From Chrysochromulina parva (taxonomy: Eukaryota > Haptophyta > Prymnesiales > Chrysochromulinaceae), in contig PJAB01001085.1 of assembly GCA_002887195.1 (NCBI GenBank), positions 1 through 17,456 of the forward strand: a stretch of DNA of 17,456 bases. The letters run 5' to 3'. The translations under genes and the position numbers were made by a program. Below, piece after piece: positions 7,262 to 14,242 of the stretch. The notes under the pieces were generated by a model. It was not told where the DNA came from and searched no databases. It saw only the letters and a list, made by a program, of their open reading frames with translations. Position 1 is the stretch's first letter, and every line of letters starts with the position of its first letter.

Positions 7262-8833
7262 ATGCCCTTTGCAGCCATGCGCATCTACGGCGTAGGCCTT
7301 GCATTCGTCATCACCCACTCAATGGCCGCGACGCCTATGTGTGAGCCGTGGTGTTCCAACTCGTGTGCTGATCTCACCGGCAACGTTGCATATGAATGCG
7401 GCGGCTGCGCTGTGACCGAGCCTGGATGTCGACCGGGTGCCGCAGGGTGGCCTGACGAGTCCAGTGGCGTGGTCCGGCCAGCTGCCGAGACCGACGACGA
7501 CGGGTGGCCTGGCGTGGTCCGGCCAGCTGCCGAGACCGGTGAGGGGCCCAGGCTCTCGCCGACGACGGCCGGCGAGGGGCTGGGACCTGCACAGATGGAG
7601 TCGCTCTGGCCGACGACCATCTACATGGCGATGCAGCCGGAAATGGAGACACACAACGAAGAGCTTGCCGCGCTCATTGAGGCGCGCTTTGTGCGATTGG
7701 AATCACAACTTCAGCGTAAAGGAAGGTCTAAAGATGAGTCGCTATTCGACGCGGACGATGACCTCAACGCGCTCTTCCACGACCAGCATCGGTACGGTCT
7801 GAGCGATGCCATGAAGAGCGCGCGACAGTGCCTCAGAGAGAAAGCCCATATTAGGCCGTGGCAGCATATTGATCGGAAGGCTGTGGAAGCCTGCGAGGCC
7901 GAGGCGGCCGCGAATAGTATCTGGCCTGAGCTCATGAATTCCACAGCCTTCCGATCCTTATTTGGGCATGAGCGAGGTCATATCTGGCGCCATCTGCGGC
8001 GGTACGCGGCTCTACTCACAGGAAGTCATCGCGAGGGGCAGTGGGACGCCACGTTCGCATGGGATATGACTTCGGATCTCGACGTGTGGGGGACCTTCCA
8101 TCGGGATGGCCTCCGTCATTCAAGTCACTCCCATGATGGGTCCACCTTTGCTGGCGTCTATTATGTGCGCTGCCCGGAGGACGCCCGCCCCCTTCTCCCC
8201 CCTCATAACTTGCCCCCCCTGCCCCGCTCCACTCAGGTGCGCACCCCAGAGGACGCGGGAGTGCTGCAAGTCTTCGACCCGCGCCATATTGAGCTCGAGA
8301 CCCTACCGGTATTCTACCTTCCACTGTCCACACCATCGTTCCACAGCCTCACCTCTCCCCTTCACCTCCCCCCACCTTTCAGGTAACCCAACGGCGGGTC
8401 ACTTCCACAGTCCACACCATCGTTCCACAGCCAGGACGGCTCGTCATCTGCCCTGCGTATGCCCAGCACGAGGTACAGCCTACCCGTGGCCACAGCCCAC
8501 GCATCAGCCTCACCTCCCCTACTACCCCTCCCCCCATAGGTACAGCCTACCCGTGGCCACAGCCCACGCATCAGCCTCGCCTTCGACGTAAACATGAACT
8601 CCTACCGAGGCAGAGGGGCCGCCGGAGGACCCCGACCCAAATTAGGAAGCACCCACAAGGAGCATCAGGAGGGCTACCCCAAGCTATGGCCGATGCGCTT
8701 CCCACCGATCGAGGAGACCCCACGACCGCCGAAGCTGGTGACGATGGCGCCGCATGGGCTCGCCGCGAGAGACGACGCCCAGGACGACGCCCCGCGCACA
8801 GTGACAGTCGCCGCAAATGGCAGCGCTTCATGA
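7262..8833 (+). CDS. Secreted 2OG-Fe(II) oxygenase-like protein with Cys-rich N-terminus, four exons
   Basis: Exons 7262-8164, 8237-8308, 8383-8472, 8540-8833; three tiny phase-0 introns (72, 74, 67 bp). Product 452 residues; ATG at 7277 is an alternative start. Residues 1-23 look like a signal peptide. Next comes a Cys module (CEPWCSNSC...ECGGC...C-x-PGA-x-W), then an acidic/Pro linker with a tandem duplication. From ESLWPTTIY onward it fits the TIGR02466/2OG-FeII_Oxy_5 family. The core is HSHDGSTFAGVYY (H289/H291), then VFDPR (313-317), GRLVICPAYAQHEV (second metal His, H354) and PRISLAFD (R365, expected to bind 2-oxoglutarate). These motifs become continuous only after removing the introns, which supports the splice model. 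Such enzymes use Fe(II), O2 and 2-oxoglutarate to hydroxylate a substrate; the substrate is unknown. The last ~80 residues are Pro/Arg-rich with no domain seen. Confidence 0.8.
7439..7543 (+). repeat. In-frame tandem duplication in the oxygenase linker
   Basis: The protein reads GWP..SSGVVRPAAET then DDDGWPGVVRPAAETGEG. The DNA shares the 29-base run from GGCGTGGTCC to GCCGAGACCG, repeated at a distance of about 48 bp. No AG precedes the second copy, so unlike the duplications at the introns this one is not spliced out. Confidence 0.85.
8165..8236 (+). other. Oxygenase intron 1 (72 bp, phase 0, frame-preserving)
   Basis: Donor TAT|GTGCGCTGCCC, acceptor CCACTCAG|GTGCGCACCCC. The first 20 nt of the intron match the first 20 nt of exon 2 with three mismatches (both encode VR-x-PEDA). 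The remainder is C-rich pyrimidine tract. With 72 bp and no stop, retention would add 24 residues in frame; excision restores GVYYVRTPEDAGVLQVFDPR. Confidence 0.8.
8309..8382 (+). other. Oxygenase intron 2 (74 bp, phase 0)
   Basis: Donor CTACCG|GTATTC, acceptor CTTTCAG|GTAACC. About 30 nt inside the intron (TTCCACTGTCCACACC through TTCCACAGCC) copy exon 3 positions 8402-8431 almost exactly. The rest is a CT-rich tract. Without splicing, the frame ends at an in-frame TAA directly after the acceptor (8384-8386), cutting off the metal-binding second half. Confidence 0.8.
8473..8539 (+). other. Oxygenase intron 3 (67 bp, phase 0)
   Basis: Donor CACGAG|GTACAGCC, acceptor CCCCCATAG|GTACAGCC. The first 39 nt of the intron are identical to the first 39 nt of exon 4; the other 28 nt are a C/T-rich acceptor tract. 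Splicing restores AQHEVQP...PRISLAFD. Confidence 0.87.
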
Positions 8834-9789
8834 GCCGTGGCTACTGCGTGTCATCAACTATCTGTGTGGACCTGTGTCGCCCCTCATCGGCGACGACCCG
8901 ACGTGTCCGCTGAGCGGGTGTGAAGAGGATGTACAGAGAGCGGAGGATCGGATCGTAGTTATTAGTTTCTCACGATGGTTTCTCAGAATATCCCGTCCGT
9001 CTATTCTCTATAGTCTAATTTCAAATTGAGAATTACGCTTTCTTTCGCTTACCCCGCGAAACGAAGGCCCCCGGGCCCGCGGCGGCCGCGCGCGTCCGCG
9101 CGCTCAGGCGGAGGCGCGCCTCACGGCTCAGTGACTCCTGACTCGCTGTTCTCGCTCGCTCGCTTGTTGCGTTGGACGTCGCGGACTAACCCCCAGTTAC
9201 ACACATCGTGCATTTACACATATGCAACTACAACATGGTCTAGAGGTGCTGATCTTTCAACAAGTTGAGACCGATCCCTCCCAAAAACCGCTGGTCTCAG
9301 AATGATCTTGCTCTCAGAGACCGGAGAGCAACACGAAGCGCCGCCAGCGCGGACATACGCACGTCCCCTCGTGCCTCGTGCCTCCCCTGCGCTGAGCTGC
9401 CAGTCTCGCGTTCGCCGGTTCGCACCGCGTTCGGATCGCCGGTTCGCTGGGTCTGGTAGCTAAGAGCAAAGAGGATGGTGCGTGCCTGTGCCACGGCGGC
9501 AGGCGCTCGCGTGGCCAGATTTCATCTCTCCGGCGGTTCCAGATTAGGATGTTCCCCCCTCTCCTGACGAATGTATACACGCGCCCCGGCGATCAGAAGC
9601 GGGCTTCGAATATCCGTGCTCCTCTCGCCACGAGCATCGCCATCATCGAAGACATGCCGAATGCTTCCACCACTCACCTCGACGACCACGTCAGCAAACC
9701 CAACGGCTTCCAAATCGGGCCATGGGCCACGTCAGCAACCCAACAGCTGAGAGGCACAGCACGTGCCTGTGCCCGCGGCAACGGCCGCC
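8834..9789. other. Convergent spacer without a supported gene
   Basis: This lies between the 3' ends of the oxygenase gene (+) and the acidic membrane-protein gene (-). An AT-richer patch at about 8955-9050 may hold the oxygenase 3' end. A hairpin-capable GAGACC/GGTCTC pair flanks 9266-9297. A 22-nt direct repeat beginning CCACGTCAGCAA occurs at 9686 and 9727. Short open frames (for example minus 9522-9713, plus 9549-10070) show no domain, and I see no tRNA or rRNA. Confidence 0.5.
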
Positions 9790-10704
9790 TTAAGGGGATT
9801 GTGCGCGCGTCACCTTCGCCGGGGCATCGCCGAATAGATCAAAGTCGACTTTGTCCGAGGTGTACGAATCGTTGTCATCACCGTCGGCAGGTGCAGGGGA
9901 GGGAGGGGGAGAGGGATCTTGCCCCTCCGCCTCGTCGTCCTCGTCCTCGTCCTCCTCCTCCCCCTCCTCCTCGTCGTCGTCCTCCTCACCATCTTCGCTT
10001 GGGACATAATCCGGGTCGTCCTCGTCGTCGTCCTCGCCGTCCCGATCCTCCTCCTGCATCATCGCGTTGACGTCCACGCGCACGCGCTCGTCGATCGCCT
10101 CCAGCTCCGCCTCCTCCTCCTCCTCCTCCTCCTCCTCCTCCTCCTTCGCCTCCTTTGACGCGGTCTCGGCCGTCGGGATGTCTGCCGAGAGGTTGAGGGG
10201 GACTTCAGCCACACCCGCCATCGCCGGCGGTGCCGGCGCATCTGCGTCCGCGCTGGCTGGCGCCTTGACGGCCTCGGGCGTGCTAACGACGATTACGGCG
10301 ATGGTGGCGGCGGGGGCGGCGGAAGGGGCCCCAATCGGGACCGCGTCCACACCCGCCGTCTCCGTTGGCGCAGGTGCCGGCGTGTATGCCTTTGCTGCCG
10401 ATTTTGGCTTGGGCTCCGCCTCTGACTTTGTGGGGGGCGGCTGCTTCGGCTTCAGAACAGCAACGACACCAGCAGCCAGAGCAGCAACAATAGAAATGGC
10501 CACCAAGTAGAGTGCCGTCTGCAGCACGCGCAAGTACCAGGCGAGGACGACCTTGAACACGCTGATCGGGTCCGAGATCGCAGCCTTCATGATGGACCAT
10601 ACGCGGTTGCGATCTGCTTGGAGGAGATCGAACTCCGCCGCAAGGCTGTGCTTGACGTTCTCATATGTCTTGGACAAGATTCCCAGCGCGTTCTCCACGA
10701 CCAT
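9790..10704 (-). CDS. Single-pass membrane protein with long acidic tail, unknown function
   Basis: A frame of 304 residues from the ATG at 10704. An upstream in-frame ATG at 10932 would add 76 Cys/Arg-rich residues over an AT-rich stretch that looks more like 5' UTR. Residues 1-50 are predicted helical (NALGILSKTYENVKHSLAAEF). About 52-84 form one strongly hydrophobic segment (YLVAISIVAALAAGVVAVL) ended by KPK. The rest is disordered: Pro/Ala/Lys-rich to about 190, then runs of Glu and Asp coded by CTC/TCC microsatellite (about 10108-10150), ending in a more structured DKVDFDLFGDAP motif near the C-terminus. The positive KPK after the helix suggests the acidic tail is cytosolic (inference). 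I do not recognise a family; an acidic membrane-tethered scaffold or Ca2+/basic-protein binder is possible but not shown. Confidence 0.6.
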   Translation of the reverse strand: MVVENALGILSKTYENVKHSLAAEFDLLQADRNRVWSIMKAAISDPISVFKVVLAWYLRVLQTALYLVAISIVAALAAGVVAVLKPKQPPPTKSEAEPKPKSAAKAYTPAPAPTETAGVDAVPIGAPSAAPAATIAVIVVSTPEAVKAPASADADAPAPPAMAGVAEVPLNLSADIPTAETASKEAKEEEEEEEEEEEAELEAIDERVRVDVNAMMQEEDRDGEDDDEDDPDYVPSEDGEEDDDEEEGEEEDEDEDDEAEGQDPSPPPSPAPADGDDNDSYTSDKVDFDLFGDAPAKVTRAQSP

Positions 10705-11199
10705 CGGAGCCTGACGATGAACAAATCGTCCCGAATGACGAACGACTAGGCATCGCCAACAAGATTGATAAGATCCGCTCTTGATTGCGCATCTAATTCG
10801 TTTTCGAAAACGTCTGCAGCCCCCCGAGAAAGCAAAGCAAGCAAGCTCAAGCAAACAACTTGTGTTCTTTCGACTAATTAGCGAATTAGCTTGCTTGCCC
10901 CCCGAGCCATCGCAGCACACACGACGTCCCATCTAGAATCTTAACTAGAACCCTGCGGCATTATCCATTAAAAACGAGTACAAGAGTATTTCTTAAATTG
11001 CCTGAATGCTGCATGCATTGACTTGACTATAGGGCACTTGACTCGACTTGACTTTCTTCCGTACACGCTCTGGATGCCCTTGGGTATCCCCCTCGCCTTA
11101 CATACATACTTACTTACTTAGACGTCCTTACATCTGACTGACTGACTTACTTACTTACGACTTCCTCCTCTTGCTGCTGCCTGCTGGTCATCTTATCTC
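10705..11199. other. Spacer with tetra- and pentanucleotide repeats
   Basis: Promoter/5' UTR side of the acidic membrane-protein gene and 3' side of the EF-hand gene. It is AT-richer than its surroundings. It contains ACTTG-type pentamers (about 11017-11053) and CATA/CTTA/CTGA tetramers (about 11099-11160). A CAAGCAAGCTCAAGCAAAC run sits at about 10838-10857. No RNA gene seen. Confidence 0.5.
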
Positions 11200-13947
11200 T
11201 TATGCGTCTGGCGGCGGGGGTGACTCTGACTTCCTCCCTTTCCATACCCAGCCCAGCCGGCCAACCACCGTCGAGAGCATGGTGGTGGTCTTCGCGTCGC
11301 CCATTGAGCTGCGCACGCGCCGCTGCGCATGGATGAACTCGTTGAAGTCGATCGAGCCCGAGCGGTCGAGGTCTGCAACCCGAAAGAGGGCGCGCAGCTG
11401 CAGCGAGTTGTACCGCTTCCCCGTCGTCTCGGAAAGCTTGCCCATGAGCGCGACGAACTCGTCGAAGTCGACGATGCCGTCCTCGTTCGCGTCCGCGTTC
11501 TTGAAGAGCGCCTCGAGCATGGCGAGCTCAACTTCCGACACGTCCGGTCGAGGCGCCTTGAGCGCGCTCTCGACGGCGCGCAGGCGCATGAGCTCTCGGT
11601 AGCGCTCATCCGCCGCCGCCACGGACCAAGACTCGTCATCGTGCTCTCGGCTCGCCTGGCTCAAGTTCGGAGCCGTCGAGTTTCGTCGGAAAGGCGAGCG
11701 CTTCTTGGGCGAGCCGTCCGCGACTTGGGTCTCGAAGTGGGCTTGATGGAAGGTGACGCTCCGGGCAGCCGTAGCGGCCTTCGGAGGGCTCGATGGCAAG
11801 GCGGCGGCGGCGGCGGAGGAGGAGGAGGAGGAGGAGGAGGAGGACGAGGCGGGAGCGGCAGAGGAGTGAACGCCGAGGTGGAGTGCGCAGTCTGACTGCG
11901 CCGCGCCGCCACCCTCACCGCCACTCATACCGCCCATCGCCGCAGACGAAACTTGGTTCGAGTCTTCCTCTTCCTCGGTGCGCACCCCGCCGAGCGCAAG
12001 CCGCGCGAACGCGGCTACCGCGTGCGCCGCACGCTGCTTGAGCTGCATCGTGATGAACTCTTCGGGGTCGATGGCGCCGCTACGGTCCACATCGGCTCGT
12101 CGGAAGAGCATCTCGATCTCATCGTCGGTGAAGACCGGGTTCCTAATTTGGGTGTTCCGAGTTTCGTCACCACTCGTGTTCCGGAGTGGCGGCGACGCGA
12201 GCCCGGCACGGCGCCTGTGCGCCGGAGACGGCGGCTTCTCCTGTAGCTGGCGCATGAGGCTGGTGAACTCGGCCAGGTCGAGCACGCCGTTGCCGTCGCG
12301 GTCCGCCGAGAGGAAGAGAGATCGCGCCTCGCGCAGCTCGTCGCTCGAGAGCTCGGGGTGAGCTCGCCGAATGCGCCGAGATGTGGGCGAGATCGAGTCG
12401 GTCTCTGCGCCGCCGCTCTCCTCATCCCCGTCCTCGGCGCCCCCGAGAGCCCAGCTCGCCGCGGTCCGCGGCAAGGCTGGCGGCAAGGCTGGAGTATTGC
12501 GCATGAAGCTCATCGTGCGTCGCGCGTCGCGCCCCTCAATGTCATCGGACGCCAAGAAGGTCGATGGCGGTCGCGACTCAAGTTTCGTCTCAAGTTTCGT
12601 CTCAAGTTTCGTCTCAAGTTTCGTCTCAAGTTTCGTAGCGCGCTCGGGGGGGTGCGGTGGCAAGGGCGGCTCGTCTCGCAATGACGCCACACCGCCCGCA
12701 CTGCCAAGCACGCTGCCGCCCGCCGTCGAGCCTGGCGTGGCTCGACGGGAGTTGGCGGGACCCGACCCCGCCATCTCGAGCACCGAGGTGGCCGGTGGAG
12801 TTTCGTCATCGGACGTCGACTCGTGCGACGGTCGCCGTCCGATGGCTTCGGTCTGCGCGCGCTTGAGCTTTCGCTTCTGATGCGAGGACGTGGCAGCCGC
12901 CACAAGCACTGCCTTGGACGCGCCGGCCGTTGGCGCTGTACTGGGCGCCATTAGCTTGACGCCTGAGGCCGTAGGCGCTGTCGCGGGCGCTGCTTGGGAC
13001 GCCTCGCCCTTTGCCGGCGTGGAGCTCGAGCCCCGGTGCGATGAGCGTGCGGAGGGCTCTTTGGCCGCTGATGGCCGCTGATTGCCTCCCTCATTGCATG
13101 CAGGTGGATGAGCGCTGGAGGGCTCCTTGGCCGCTGCCTTGGCCGTGGGCTTCGGTGTCTTCGGTGTCTTCGGTGTCTTCGGTGTCTTCGGTGTCTTCGG
13201 CGTCGTCACCTTCGGAACGGTCGGCTTCGGGCTAGCGGGCTTGGGCGCTGTATTGGGCGGCACGGAACCCGAGCGCTTGAACCCGTGGGCCGCCGCTGCC
13301 ACCACAGCCTTGGTCGGTAGTTCGCTGCTCGCTCCTCCTCGCGCCTTGGTCGGCATCGCCTTGGTCGGCGTCGCCTTGACCGGCAGCGCCACGGCCGCCC
13401 CCAGCGCCTTGACCGAGGAAGAGGCCGCGCTGGGCGTGGGCGTCGGAGAGCCCGCTCCGTGTTGGGCGAGCGCCGCGAGCGCCGACCAAGCAGTCGCGGG
13501 CTCGTTGTCGTCGTCGTCGCCGTCGTTGCCGTCGTTGCGCACAAACGCGGATTCCAAGAGGCTCGTGTACGCGGCGCCCGACCGGCGCACAAATGAGCCC
13601 GCCGCGTACGCCCCCAGCTCCAGCTCCGAAAAGTGCGCCGCCCGCGCCGCCTCCACTCGCCATGGTGACGTCACCATCGCCCGGAGCAGCTCGCTGATCG
13701 CGGCATGCCCCCCCGCGCCGTAGACGCTCTCCCCGAGCGGACGCGAGGCATCAAAAATGGCCTGCGCCTCCTCACGCGTGAGCTTGTACCCTTGCGTGCT
13801 CGCGTGCACCCGGATCATCGGCATAAAGGCCTCATAGGAGAGCAGCCCGTCCTGGTCGGTGTCGGCCTGCGCGAAGAGGGCCGTGAGCGAGGCGAACTCG
13901 GCCTCCGTGGACGAGGAGGCCATGCCCTCTTTGCCGGATTCCCCCAT
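11200..13947 (-). CDS. Large EF-hand protein with low-complexity linkers
   Basis: A 915-residue uninterrupted frame. The ATG at 13947 is the first in-frame ATG (the frame extends only to a GTG at 13986); a second ATG 8 codons on has better context. EF-hand loops: 29-40 (DTDQDGLLSYEA, lacking the position-12 Glu, so probably weak), 549-560 (DRDGNGVLDLAE), 619-630 (DVDRSGAIDPEE), 819-830 (DANEDGIVDFDE) and 859-870 (DLDRSGSIDFNE). The last four keep the D-x-D-x-D/S/N-G...E pattern, so Ca2+ binding is expected. The 819/859 pair has normal spacing. The 549/619 pair is 70 apart because of an insert. Between lie tandem TPK and KLET repeats, poly-Ser/Ala and basic stretches, all likely disordered. 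No kinase or other catalytic domain is visible, so a Ca2+-sensing scaffold is the best guess. It is divergent from the CTL gene. Confidence 0.8.
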   Translation of the reverse strand: MGESGKEGMASSSTEAEFASLTALFAQADTDQDGLLSYEAFMPMIRVHASTQGYKLTREEAQAIFDASRPLGESVYGAGGHAAISELLRAMVTSPWRVEAARAAHFSELELGAYAAGSFVRRSGAAYTSLLESAFVRNDGNDGDDDDNEPATAWSALAALAQHGAGSPTPTPSAASSSVKALGAAVALPVKATPTKAMPTKARGGASSELPTKAVVAAAAHGFKRSGSVPPNTAPKPASPKPTVPKVTTPKTPKTPKTPKTPKTPKPTAKAAAKEPSSAHPPACNEGGNQRPSAAKEPSARSSHRGSSSTPAKGEASQAAPATAPTASGVKLMAPSTAPTAGASKAVLVAAATSSHQKRKLKRAQTEAIGRRPSHESTSDDETPPATSVLEMAGSGPANSRRATPGSTAGGSVLGSAGGVASLRDEPPLPPHPPERATKLETKLETKLETKLETKLESRPPSTFLASDDIEGRDARRTMSFMRNTPALPPALPRTAASWALGGAEDGDEESGGAETDSISPTSRRIRRAHPELSSDELREARSLFLSADRDGNGVLDLAEFTSLMRQLQEKPPSPAHRRRAGLASPPLRNTSGDETRNTQIRNPVFTDDEIEMLFRRADVDRSGAIDPEEFITMQLKQRAAHAVAAFARLALGGVRTEEEEDSNQVSSAAMGGMSGGEGGGAAQSDCALHLGVHSSAAPASSSSSSSSSSSAAAAALPSSPPKAATAARSVTFHQAHFETQVADGSPKKRSPFRRNSTAPNLSQASREHDDESWSVAAADERYRELMRLRAVESALKAPRPDVSEVELAMLEALFKNADANEDGIVDFDEFVALMGKLSETTGKRYNSLQLRALFRVADLDRSGSIDFNEFIHAQRRVRSSMGDAKTTTMLSTVVGRLGWVWKGRKSESPPPPDA
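12577..12636 (-). repeat. Five perfect 12-bp repeats (KLET) in the EF-hand gene
   Basis: Plus-sense CTCAAGTTTCGT occurs five times in tandem without a mismatch, encoding KLET repeats on the minus strand. The AGTTTCGTC core also occurs singly elsewhere in this gene (about 11687, 12164 and 12804). Confidence 0.95.
13040..13136. repeat. Intron-type module inside EF-hand coding sequence, flanked by a ~30-bp duplication
   Basis: Plus positions 13078-13103 read CTGATTGCCTCCCTCAT, then TGCATGCAG followed by GTG. The 17-nt core is identical to the gene-sense core of the TM9SF intron module, here antisense to the EF-hand gene. It is flanked by imperfect direct copies at about 13041-13070 and 13107-13136 (GATGAGCG...GGAGGGCTC.TTGGCCGCTG). 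In the protein this is AAKEPSSAH, an insert (PPACNEGGNQRPS), then AAKEPSARSSH. Confidence 0.85.
13151..13204 (-). repeat. Six 9-bp repeats (TPK) in the EF-hand gene
   Basis: Plus-sense TTCGGTGTC is repeated five times, then once as TTCGGCGTC. It encodes a TPK array, a basic Pro-rich stretch with repeated Thr-Pro sites that proline-directed kinases could use (inference). Confidence 0.92.
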
Positions 13948-14242
13948 GGAATCCCGCCAGAGCGACAGGGTGGGCGCGAGCAACACGGCCAGAGGTTGCT
14001 TGGGTCCAGGACGCGGTGATTGGCGTTTTGACTAATAACCGGGAAAGAGGTCACATTCCGCGCCGTTGCTGCTAGCTAACGCGTTTTGACGTTGTCGGGA
14101 TTCAGAGAGGAAACGTGGAAAAAACGTGGCATACGTTTCCAAATCAGGGCAGCGGGTTGGGCAGAGGCCCGACAACTGGCCCAACGGATTACTGCTCCGT
14201 CGGAGCCGCTCGCACTTGGACCGTGTGCAACGTGCGCGCAGG
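13948..14242. promoter_or_regulatory. Divergent promoter region, EF-hand (-) and CTL (+) genes
   Basis: 295 bp separate the two start codons. A GTG-initiated open frame continues upstream of the CTL exon in another phase, but there is no ATG that would make it coding. AACGCGTTTTGACG at about 14078 and ACGTGG/ACGTGGC at about 14114-14131 are candidate sites only. No clear TATA box. Confidence 0.45.

Noticed and set aside
9522..9713. Minus-strand frame of 63 codons
   Set aside because: Too short, no family features; it contains part of a local direct repeat and is probably non-coding.
10705..10932. 76-residue N-terminal extension of the acidic membrane protein from the ATG at 10932
   Set aside because: Cys/Arg-rich with no domain, lies over AT-rich repeat-containing DNA, and the ATG at 10704 starts a clean helical region; kept only as an alternative.
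12144..12176. Tiny intron of about 30 nt in the EF2-EF3 linker (GTGACG...ATTAG on the minus strand)
   Set aside because: Shorter than any intron in this window (67 bp minimum), no pyrimidine tract, and the frame is open without splicing.
13948..14242. N-terminal extension of the CTL protein from a GTG at 14115
   Set aside because: No ATG, the extension reads through the intron, and removing 14330-14438 gives the family-typical HKRRCTD start with an ATG at 14243.
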